Shown: positions 1 through 5,720 of the stretch, piece after piece
How positions within the stretch are numbered: the stretch's first letter is position 1
How the letters are laid out: the number at the start of each line of letters is the position of its first letter
Origin: Candidatus Bathyarchaeota archaeon B23
Lineage (GTDB): Archaea > Thermoproteota > Bathyarchaeia > TCS64 > B23
Reading direction: 5' to 3'
NCBI GenBank assembly: GCA_001593875.1
Contig: LUCA01000026.1
Span: 1 to 7,926 of the forward strand
Length of the DNA stretch: 7,926 nucleotides
Notes under the pieces: generated by a model
Database searches by the model: none
What the model saw: only the letters and a program-made list of their open reading frames with translations
Told to the model about the DNA's origin: nothing
Translations under genes and position numbers: made by a program

Positions 1-17
1 TCAATTTAAAAAAGAGG
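1..17 (-). terminator. oligo-T terminator after the minus-strand unit
   Basis: Read on the minus strand, the DNA just after the TAA of the aldolase-like gene is CCTCTTTTTTAAATTGA, with six consecutive T at positions 13 to 8. Archaeal RNA polymerase commonly terminates at such T-tracts without a hairpin, and none is seen here. The tract sits where the four-gene unit starting at hel308 should end. The window stops here, so further T-runs or a following gene cannot be excluded. Confidence 0.45.
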
Positions 18-938
18 TTATTCTAAGGCTCTGAGCTTCTCCGCAACCTCCTCCAGATATTTTCTCCCCGCCTCCGGCAACTTTGGATAGGGGTGGGCTA
101 TCTCGCCTCCTATGCCTCCACCGATCTCCACCATGGCGTGGAGTATCCCTTGGACGTAGTTCCCCATGGGCACCGGGAGGGAGGAGTAGCCCGTGAACTG
201 TAGCGTCTTATAGACCTTCAGAACCCAGGGGTCGAACCACTTGCCCTCCATGCACATCTCATACCACCTCAGGATGACCTTCGGCGCCACCCAGGCCCAC
301 TGGGAGACGATGCCCTTCGCGCCGAGGATGGAGAGCCTCCACCAGATGTCCTCGAAGCAGGCGAAGACGTTCACCTCGTCGGCGATCCTGAGCAGCGTCG
401 CATGGGCCGGCTTCACGGTGCACTCCTTCATCGCCTTGATGTTCTCCATCTTCAGCAGATACCTATCCCAGAAGTCCCAGGTCATCTTGAAGCCCCTGTT
501 CAGCCCCGAGTCGTTGTAGACCATGATGGCCAACTCCTCCACGGCGTCGTTCACCAGCTGATAATGCCTGGCCGCCGTCTCAGGTGTATGGGGGAAGGCG
601 TAGGGGAGGGCCAGCAGCGTCCCATCGGCGCCGGCGTCCTCGGCGTACCTCGCCCTCCTGATGGCCTCCTTCGTATTCGGCGCCGTCGACCCCACGACGC
701 AGACGATCTTGCCGTTGGCGGCGTCGACGCAGACGTCGGTCACCCTGTTGAACTCCTCCTCGCTGGGGGCGAAGTGGCTCCCCATGGAGCCGAAGGTGAT
801 GAAGCCGTGGAAGCCCCGCTCCGTGAGGAGCTCTATGTTGCTCCCTATGGCGTCGTAGTCTATCTCCCTGTTCTCCTTGAGGCTCAACGGCAGCAGTGGG
901 AAGACGCCTTCCAGAGGCTTACGCTTGAACTCCACCAT
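18..938 (-). CDS. DHDPS/NAL superfamily aldolase-like protein, substrate unknown
   Basis: A 306-residue protein with the length and layout of a class I (Schiff-base) TIM-barrel aldolase/lyase of the dihydrodipicolinate synthase/N-acetylneuraminate lyase superfamily. The two core residues are present: Tyr141 in MVYN and the probable Schiff-base Lys171 in AMKEC. The late-barrel GAKGIVS is at 206-212. Other signatures are altered. The GTTGE-type pyruvate-binding loop is GSMGS (50-54). PYAF (112-115) replaces PYYN, so the Tyr107 equivalent of E. coli DapA is Ala. The Arg138 position (Tyr+5) is Leu146. This argues against a true lysine-pathway DHDPS. A pyruvate-dependent aldolase or hydratase-aldolase on another substrate fits better, but the substrate cannot be read from sequence. 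The ATG at 938 is supported by GGGAG 5 nt upstream. It is the last gene of the minus-strand unit, 17 bp after the asparagine-synthase-like gene. Confidence 0.8.
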   Translation of the reverse strand: MVEFKRKPLEGVFPLLPLSLKENREIDYDAIGSNIELLTERGFHGFITFGSMGSHFAPSEEEFNRVTDVCVDAANGKIVCVVGSTAPNTKEAIRRARYAEDAGADGTLLALPYAFPHTPETAARHYQLVNDAVEELAIMVYNDSGLNRGFKMTWDFWDRYLLKMENIKAMKECTVKPAHATLLRIADEVNVFACFEDIWWRLSILGAKGIVSQWAWVAPKVILRWYEMCMEGKWFDPWVLKVYKTLQFTGYSSLPVPMGNYVQGILHAMVEIGGGIGGEIAHPYPKLPEAGRKYLEEVAEKLRALE

Positions 939-943
939 AGAAT

Positions 944-948
944 CTCCC
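944..948 (-). promoter_or_regulatory. Shine-Dalgarno of the aldolase-like gene
   Basis: GGGAG on the minus strand, 5 nt before the ATG at 938, inside the 17-bp gap after the preceding stop. It supports the chosen start and indicates internal, SD-led translation within a polycistronic message. Confidence 0.55.
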
Positions 949-955
949 AGAATAT

Positions 956-2389
956 CTACGGGGTGAACCCCTTAAGATTTTGTCTAAGCCTCCTCAGCCT
1001 CCCCTCGAGATACTCCCTCAGGCTCAGCCTCCTCCCCTTTGCGATTCGCCTTAAGGCCCTTGAGACCCCCGTGGAGTATTGTATCGCCCTCTTCCTCCTC
1101 CAGGCTATGCTCCCCGGCAATCCCAGAGCCTCGGCGAGCCTCCTGAGGATGAGCTTCCTACCCCCCTCCCTTGAGAGCTTCAATCCCATGGGGAGGGAGA
1201 GGGCTAGCTCCACCACCCTCAAATCGGTGTAGGGGGCCCTCACCTCGACGCCCTGATCCATGCAGACCTTGTAATCCCTGGCGTAGTTCACCTCATAGGA
1301 GTCGGCGACATCCCTGAAGAGCGTATGCCTCACCTCCTCGCCGATGGAGGCGTAGAGGTCGATGTAGCGCCTATAGCCTCCGAAGAGCTCATCGCTCCCC
1401 TGCCCCACGAAGAGTATGCGGACACCCCCCTCAACGGCGAGTTCAGCACACCAGTGGAGGGGGAGCGCTATCGAGACCTTCATGGGATCGGCCTCCTCAA
1501 CGCTCCAAAGAACCCTATCTAACGCCTCCTCCACATCCCTCAGGCCATAGCTCTCAACCCTGATGGGGAGGTCGAGGTGTTCAGCTGCCTCCACCGCCGC
1601 CTCCAGGTCTCCGGAGCCCTCCAGACCGACGGAGAGGAGCTCCACGTCGACGCCCGCCAGGTCTAGGCATCTCGCTATCACCGAGCTGTCTAGGCCTCCG
1701 GAGAAGGCTAGGCAGACGTGGCTTAGGCCTCTAACCCTCCGCTCGACGCTGATTCTCATCGCCTCGTCGAGCCGCTCGACGGCCTCCTCCATCGATAGGG
1801 CTTCAACCTCAGGCTGCTCCAGAACCCTAACCCTCTCCAGCTCCAGGCCTTGGGGGCTCAGGGTGGCGATGTAGCCCGGCTTTAGGGGTTCAGCCTCCAA
1901 CCCCAGGCTCCAAAGCATCTTCCTGTTCGACGCCGCCGCCACAAGGCTCTCGGATTCGCCGATGTATAGGGGCACCAACCCCACGGGGTCTCGGCCGCAG
2001 AGGATGCGGTCATCGTCGAGGATCACGACGGCGTAGGAGCCGTCGCCCCCCTCGATGAGCCTCCTCAGCCCCCGATGGGGATCTCGACCCAGCTCCTCAG
2101 CCATCTCCAGGGCGTCGCATCCCTCAGACCAGAGGCGGCCCTCCAGGGCGATGTGATGGCCATGCTGGCTGAGGGGTTGAGGGGGGTCGAGGGGGGTGGC
2201 CTTCACGTGGAGGCATCCGATCACGGCGTCTCCCCTCGGCGGCGATGGCCTCCAGGGGAGAGAGATCGATCCCCCCTTGGAGGCTAGGCCTAGGCCGTCT
2301 CCCCTAAGGCCCGGGGAGCTGAGCATCCGCAGCGTCAGAGCTGAGACGTCGCCCCCCCTCTTCGATAGGAGGGCGGCTAGGTATCCCAT
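956..2389 (-). CDS. asparagine synthase-like protein lacking the glutaminase Cys2
   Basis: A 477-residue protein with the two-domain plan of AsnB-type asparagine synthetases. The N-terminal half (about 1-190) resembles a class II glutamine amidotransferase domain: GRDPVG is at 132-137 and a G-D-G-S-Y-A-V core at 115-121. The C-terminal half is the ATP-pyrophosphatase domain, with SGGLDSS at 230-236 (PP-loop), GQGSDELFGGY at 329-339, APYTDLR at 385-391 and RRKRAIQY at 431-438. The synthetase half therefore looks able to adenylate a carboxylate. The N-terminus reads MGYLAALLSK, so the nucleophilic Cys2 of MCGI-type enzymes is Gly. The HRGPD and NGEIYN motifs are also degraded (RGDG at 29-32; EGRLWS at 83-88). 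Glutamine hydrolysis is thus unlikely; free ammonia or another nitrogen donor, or a different acceptor, is inferred. The ATG lies 5 bp after the preceding stop with no clear SD, suggesting translational coupling. Confidence 0.85.
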   Translation of the reverse strand: MGYLAALLSKRGGDVSALTLRMLSSPGLRGDGLGLASKGGSISLPWRPSPPRGDAVIGCLHVKATPLDPPQPLSQHGHHIALEGRLWSEGCDALEMAEELGRDPHRGLRRLIEGGDGSYAVVILDDDRILCGRDPVGLVPLYIGESESLVAAASNRKMLWSLGLEAEPLKPGYIATLSPQGLELERVRVLEQPEVEALSMEEAVERLDEAMRISVERRVRGLSHVCLAFSGGLDSSVIARCLDLAGVDVELLSVGLEGSGDLEAAVEAAEHLDLPIRVESYGLRDVEEALDRVLWSVEEADPMKVSIALPLHWCAELAVEGGVRILFVGQGSDELFGGYRRYIDLYASIGEEVRHTLFRDVADSYEVNYARDYKVCMDQGVEVRAPYTDLRVVELALSLPMGLKLSREGGRKLILRRLAEALGLPGSIAWRRKRAIQYSTGVSRALRRIAKGRRLSLREYLEGRLRRLRQNLKGFTP

Positions 2390-2394
2390 GGGGG

Positions 2395-2805
2395 TCAGCC
2401 CTGGTAATCCTCAGCCGCCTCCAGTATGGCGTCCACCTCCTCCTCCGTCAGGGTAGCCCCGTGGAGGAGCCTCCCCCTCCTGGGGTCCTCAGCCAGTAGG
2501 GTCTCCTTGACGGGGAGGGGTCTCTCGAATCGGAAGAGGGGGTTGAGGGTTAGGGCCCACCGCCATCCATGCCGCGAGGCGAAGCGCCTCTCCTCCGGCG
2601 GCAGCTCCCACATCTCCTCCGCCTTCTCCACGACGCCGTAGCCTAGGAAGGAGTCCCCCACCTCTGTCCCCTTAGCCAGGAGGATGATGTCCCCCCTCCT
2701 CCACCTCCTGGAGACCCCCGAGTAGTATCGCCGCTCGTTGAAGACCCTCTCAACCCAGTCATCCCTCACGATCCTTAGGATGTATCCCCTCCTCTCCTCG
2801 GACAT
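2395..2805 (-). CDS. small PUA/EVE-like protein, function unknown
   Basis: A 136-residue soluble protein with no signal peptide or membrane segment. The pattern GDIILLAKG (38-46) followed by DSFLGYGVVEKAEE (51-64) is the strand-turn-strand signature seen in PUA-like folds (EVE, ASCH and related archaeal DUFs), which usually bind RNA or modified bases. A charged middle (WELPPEERRFASRHGW, 66-81) and LHGATLTEEEVDAILEA (114-130) at the C-terminus, a helix preceded by H-G, also fit that class. I place it there by pattern only; the exact family is not certain. It lies 27 bp after the hel308 stop and 5 bp before the asparagine-synthase-like gene. The ATG at 2805 has no SD, but a TATA-like TTTAAAA lies about 29 nt upstream, so it may also start its own, nearly leaderless transcript. 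Confidence 0.7.
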   Translation of the reverse strand: MSEERRGYILRIVRDDWVERVFNERRYYSGVSRRWRRGDIILLAKGTEVGDSFLGYGVVEKAEEMWELPPEERRFASRHGWRWALTLNPLFRFERPLPVKETLLAEDPRRGRLLHGATLTEEEVDAILEAAEDYQG

Positions 2806-2819
2806 CGATATTGAGAAGG

Positions 2820-2839
2820 GGTTTAAGGGATTTTAAACC
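2820..2839. repeat. 7-bp inverted repeat at the hel308 end
   Basis: GGTTTAA (2820-2826) and TTAAACC (2833-2839) are perfect inverted copies separated by 6 bp. The repeat includes the hel308 stop codon and covers the TATA-like element before the small PUA-like gene. No T-run follows it on the minus strand, so it reads better as a protein-binding or promoter-associated palindrome than as a terminator. Seven AT-rich base pairs could also arise by chance. Confidence 0.35.
2831..2837 (-). promoter_or_regulatory. TATA-like box for an internal promoter
   Basis: Minus-strand TTTAAAA is preceded by the purine-rich GAGGAGG, which resembles a BRE. It is centred about 29 nt before the ATG at 2805. Archaeal TATA boxes lie about 26-27 nt before the transcription start, so a transcript would begin within a few bases of the start codon, consistent with the missing SD. 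The GAGGAGG also encodes the last hel308 codons, so its match is weak evidence. Confidence 0.35.
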
Positions 2840-5076
2840 TCCTCCGGCTCCTCCTCCACGAACTCCGTCAGGGCCTTCTGCTCCGCCTCCCCCTCCAGCC
2901 TCCTCCACTCCTCCTCGTCGACGACGCCTCCCACCTGCTCCTTGATCAGCCTAGCCAGCTTCGGGCCGATGAGCGGAGTCTCCACCAGCCTCCTCAGCGG
3001 AGCCCTCCTGAGGTCTGCGATGGACCTGAGGCCGGCGTTGTAGAGAACCCTCGCCCTGACGCGGCCGATGCCCTGAAGCCTCACCAGCGGCAGGAGGCTC
3101 GGCGTCACCCCGTACTTCACCCTCTCCCGAAGCTCCCTCAGATGCCTCCTATGCTCGGGGTAGCCCAACACCGTGGAGAGTTCATGGGTGGCGTAGAGGA
3201 GCCACTCGGCGTTGTGGACGACGCTGTATCGGTCGCCGGGCTGAACCGAATATCGCTCCAGCAGCTCGTTCTCGGAGACCTCCCTCATCCAGGCCTCGAG
3301 GACGAGGGCGGTCTTCACCTCCCCGAGGAACTGCTCATACTCGATGGGGTCATAGGTCTCGGGGAGGGGGCAGGCGAACTCGCTGCGGTGCTCCTCTACG
3401 AAGGCCTCCAAGTCGGCCAGCTCGTTCCTCCTAGGCCTGAGGATCGGCCTCATATCGGGGGTGTGGCAGATGAGGTGGAGCCAGGTGAAATCCGTCACCT
3501 CCAGGGCGCCCCTCTTCAACCCGTCTCGGAGGACTACCGCCGAGAGGGGGTCGATGTAGAGCTCCGACACCCTCCTGCCGAAGTCGGTGGCGTAGATGTA
3601 CTCCCCCTTATACTCGAGCATCCCCTCCCTCCTGAGGTAGCCTAGGATGCCGCCCATGATCCTCCTGAGGCTGCCGGCGGGGTAGTGGTAGCCGTAGAAG
3701 GTGGAGGCGAAGAACTCCAGGAGACCCCCCTCCGAGTGGGCGTAGTCCGAGGCGATGGCCGCCAGGACGTGACCCCTCAGGGCCGCCTCCGACGCCAGGC
3801 GGCTGTAGAGCCTCTCAGGCTGCGCCAGTACATAGCCCTCCATGAGGAAGTCCTGCTCCTCCGGGGAGGAGGCGATGAGGATAGCCTCCCCAAACTCATC
3901 GTACTGCGGCCTCCCAGCCCTCCCGCTCATCTGTTTATACTCCAGCACGGAGATGGGGTGCATCCCGTAGCCGGGGACGAAGCGCCGATAGTTGCCTATG
4001 ACCACCGTCCTGGCGGGGAGGTTCACGCCGGCCGCCAGCGTCGGCGTGGCCACCAGAACCTTGATCCAGCCCTCCCTGAAGGCCTTCTCCACTATTCGTC
4101 GATGCTCAGCCCTCAGGCCGGCGTGGTGGAAGGCCGCCCCCCGGGAGACCGCTGAGGCGAGGTCGTCCGACAGCGTGGTCCGTTCGCCGTAGAGGAGGAG
4201 GTCCGATGCGATCCTCTCCAGCGTCCTCCCCTCCCTCGGCCTCAGGACGCCCTCCAGCGCCCTAGCCGCCTCCCGTGCCAGGCTCATGGACCTCCTACGG
4301 CTCTCGACGAAGATGAGGGATTGGCCGCCGTCGAGCACCGAGTTGAGGGCGATGTTGAGGGCGTCCATCCTGTGGAGGGGCCTAAGCCGCTTAACGCCTC
4401 CATCCCTGAAGTAGAGGACCTCCCCGTAGGCGACGCCCTCCCTCAGCTCCACGGGCCTCCAGTCCGTCTTGACGCACTCGGCGCCCAGCCAGTCGGCGAC
4501 CTCCTCCGCATTCCTAATGGTGGCGCTGAGGGCGAGTATCTGCATCTCAGGCCTCAGCTGCCTCAGCCGGGCCAGGGCGACCTCGAGGGTGGGGCCCCGC
4601 TCGTCGCCGATGAGATGTATCTCGTCGGCCACCAGCAGCGTCACCTCCCTCATCCACGGCGCCCTATGCCTCAGCAGCGAGTCGCACTTCTCGTTGGTGG
4701 CGACGATGACGTCGTAACCCCCCAGCCAGGGCGTGGAGCTGTCCAGGTCTCCGGTGCTGATGGCCACCCGAACCTTCCCGCCGTAGCGCTTCTCCAGGCC
4801 GGCGTAGTCCTGGAAGGTCTCATACTTCTCCCAGGCCAGCGCCCTCAGCGGCGTCAGATAGAGGGCCTTGCCACCCCTCTCGATGACGTGCTTCATGGCG
4901 CAGAGCTCCGCTATCAGGGTCTTGCCGCTGGCGGTGGGGCTCGCCAGGACGAGGTTGCGGCCCTGGAGGACGCCGGCCTTGACGGCCTCCTCCTGCGGCG
5001 GATAGAGCTCGTCGAGGCCCCGCCTGCGTAGCACCTCCTTGACCGACTCCGGCACATCGAGCTCCGATACCCTCAA
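2833..5076 (-). CDS. hel308: Hel308-type Ski2-like DNA helicase
   Basis: A 747-residue superfamily 2 helicase, slightly longer than the usual ~700 of archaeal Hel308. This 3'-5' ATP-dependent helicase family unwinds lagging-strand and forked substrates in replication-fork repair. Motifs in order: Q-motif region YPPQEEAV (25-32), Walker A ASPTASGKT (45-53), Ia LTPLRAL (74-80), Ib ATNEK (126-130), II DEIH (151-154), III LSATIRN (183-189), IV LIFVESRR (254-261), V ATPTLAAGVNLPA (343-355) and VI QMSGRAGRPQYD (382-393). A winged-helix and ratchet region follows. The C-terminal part has helix-hairpin-helix-like LQGIGRVRARVL (667-678) and LIGPKLARLI (702-711), ending in an acidic tail. The start is TTG, giving the family-typical MRVSELD N-terminus; no in-frame ATG lies just upstream and there is no SD. 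A TATA-like element 29 nt upstream suggests a nearly leaderless mRNA. It is the first gene of the minus-strand unit, divergent from the pyruvate-kinase-like gene. Confidence 0.95.
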   Translation of the reverse strand: MRVSELDVPESVKEVLRRRGLDELYPPQEEAVKAGVLQGRNLVLASPTASGKTLIAELCAMKHVIERGGKALYLTPLRALAWEKYETFQDYAGLEKRYGGKVRVAISTGDLDSSTPWLGGYDVIVATNEKCDSLLRHRAPWMREVTLLVADEIHLIGDERGPTLEVALARLRQLRPEMQILALSATIRNAEEVADWLGAECVKTDWRPVELREGVAYGEVLYFRDGGVKRLRPLHRMDALNIALNSVLDGGQSLIFVESRRRSMSLAREAARALEGVLRPREGRTLERIASDLLLYGERTTLSDDLASAVSRGAAFHHAGLRAEHRRIVEKAFREGWIKVLVATPTLAAGVNLPARTVVIGNYRRFVPGYGMHPISVLEYKQMSGRAGRPQYDEFGEAILIASSPEEQDFLMEGYVLAQPERLYSRLASEAALRGHVLAAIASDYAHSEGGLLEFFASTFYGYHYPAGSLRRIMGGILGYLRREGMLEYKGEYIYATDFGRRVSELYIDPLSAVVLRDGLKRGALEVTDFTWLHLICHTPDMRPILRPRRNELADLEAFVEEHRSEFACPLPETYDPIEYEQFLGEVKTALVLEAWMREVSENELLERYSVQPGDRYSVVHNAEWLLYATHELSTVLGYPEHRRHLRELRERVKYGVTPSLLPLVRLQGIGRVRARVLYNAGLRSIADLRRAPLRRLVETPLIGPKLARLIKEQVGGVVDEEEWRRLEGEAEQKALTEFVEEEPEEV

Positions 5077-5100
5077 ATCCAGATAGAATGGAGGCGTCAG

Positions 5101-5109
5101 AATATTAAT
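5101..5109. promoter_or_regulatory. shared divergent TATA-like element
   Basis: AATATTAAT reads ATTAATATT on the other strand and contains the overlapping palindromes AATATT and ATTAAT. Its centre (5105) is 29 nt from the TTG of hel308 and 30 nt from the GTG of the plus-strand gene. Both fit TATA-directed transcription starting within a few bases of each start codon. It is the only AT-rich block in the 58-bp divergent gap, so one element probably serves both genes. Confidence 0.55.
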
Positions 5110-5134
5110 CTAGGGTGCCGTGGAGAATCCCTAG
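5110..5134. repeat. 6-bp inverted repeat abutting the GTG start, possible operator
   Basis: CTAGGG (5110-5115) and CCCTAG (5129-5134) are perfect inverted copies with a 13-bp spacer. The left arm touches the TATA-like element and the right arm ends immediately before the GTG start, so a bound protein would cover the plus-strand initiation site. The right arm also supplies the in-frame TAG that fixes the upstream limit of the gene. The short arms mean chance is possible. Confidence 0.35.
5122..5125 (+). promoter_or_regulatory. possible weak Shine-Dalgarno of the pyruvate-kinase-like gene
   Basis: GGAG lies 9 nt before the GTG at 5135. If transcription starts where the TATA-like element predicts (about 5131), this motif would not be in the mRNA, so either it is coincidental or transcription begins further upstream. 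Confidence 0.25.
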
Positions 5135-5713
5135 GTGTCCCTTGTGGGCGTCGAGAGGACGACCCTATACTTCGATGAGCCTGGGCAGCAGCACACCGAT
5201 GAGACCTTGAGGGCTGCGAGGAGGAGGGCTGAGGAGCTGGGCATCAGGGATATAGTCGTCGCCTCCACCCGGGGTGAGACGGGCGTCAAGGCCGTGGAGG
5301 TCTTCGACGGCTACAACGTCGTCGTCGTCACCCACGCCACCGGCTTCAGGGAGCCGGGGGCCCAGGAGCTGAGTGAGGAGGTGGCTGAGAGGATCAGGGG
5401 CGGGGGTGGAAAGGTCCTCACCGCTACCCACGTCTTCGCCGGGGCCGCCAGGGCGATTAGGCGTAAGTTCGAGACGGCGACCCCCGTGGAGGTGATCGCC
5501 CAGACGCTGAGGCTCTTCGGCCAGGGGACCAAGGTCTGCGTCGAGATCGTCGCCATGGCCGCCGATGCGGGTTTGATACCGGTGGATAGGGATGTGATAG
5601 CCATAGCCGGGACGGGGCGGGGGGCCGACACGGCGTTGGTGATCAAGCCGGCCCACGCCAGCAGGCTCTTCGAGATGGCGGTGAGGGAGATCATAGCGAA
5701 GCCGAGGGGCTGA
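5135..5713 (+). CDS. stand-alone pyruvate kinase alpha/beta (C-terminal) domain-like protein
   Basis: A 192-residue protein equivalent to the C-terminal alpha/beta domain of pyruvate kinase without the catalytic barrel, as in the archaeal COG1751-type family. Diagnostic stretches are YFDEPG (12-17), VVASTRGETG (41-50), THATGFREPG (66-75), TATHVFAGAARA (96-107), an LRLFGQGTKVCVEI core (125-138) and IAGTGRGADTALVIKPAHA (157-175). In pyruvate kinase this domain carries the allosteric effector site. The small free-standing proteins presumably bind a phosphorylated or nucleotide-like ligand, but no reaction is established and none is assigned here. The GTG at 5135 directly follows an in-frame TAG, so translation cannot start further upstream; GTG at 5144 is the only close alternative. 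It is divergent from hel308 with a shared TATA-like element and converges on mcm with 7 bp between stops. Confidence 0.85.
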   Translation: MSLVGVERTTLYFDEPGQQHTDETLRAARRRAEELGIRDIVVASTRGETGVKAVEVFDGYNVVVVTHATGFREPGAQELSEEVAERIRGGGGKVLTATHVFAGAARAIRRKFETATPVEVIAQTLRLFGQGTKVCVEIVAMAADAGLIPVDRDVIAIAGTGRGADTALVIKPAHASRLFEMAVREIIAKPRG

Positions 5714-5720
5714 CCCTCCT

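Noticed and set aside
966..1040. Dense CCTCC/CCTCAG repeats that look like a low-complexity or repeat tract
   Set aside because: On the coding strand these are GAG and AGG codons of a charged C-terminal helix. The same bias runs through the whole window, with no unit periodicity.
402..1232. 276-residue open frame on the plus strand, antisense to the aldolase-like and asparagine-synthase-like genes
   Set aside because: It overlaps two well-supported genes, is rich in Pro, Arg, His and Val, and matches no family. Long antisense frames are expected in GC-rich DNA with few TAA/TAG-complement codons.
4321..5031. 236-residue plus-strand frame opposite the Hel308 ATPase domain
   Set aside because: It is a shadow of conserved helicase motifs on the other strand, with no recognisable domain or start signal.
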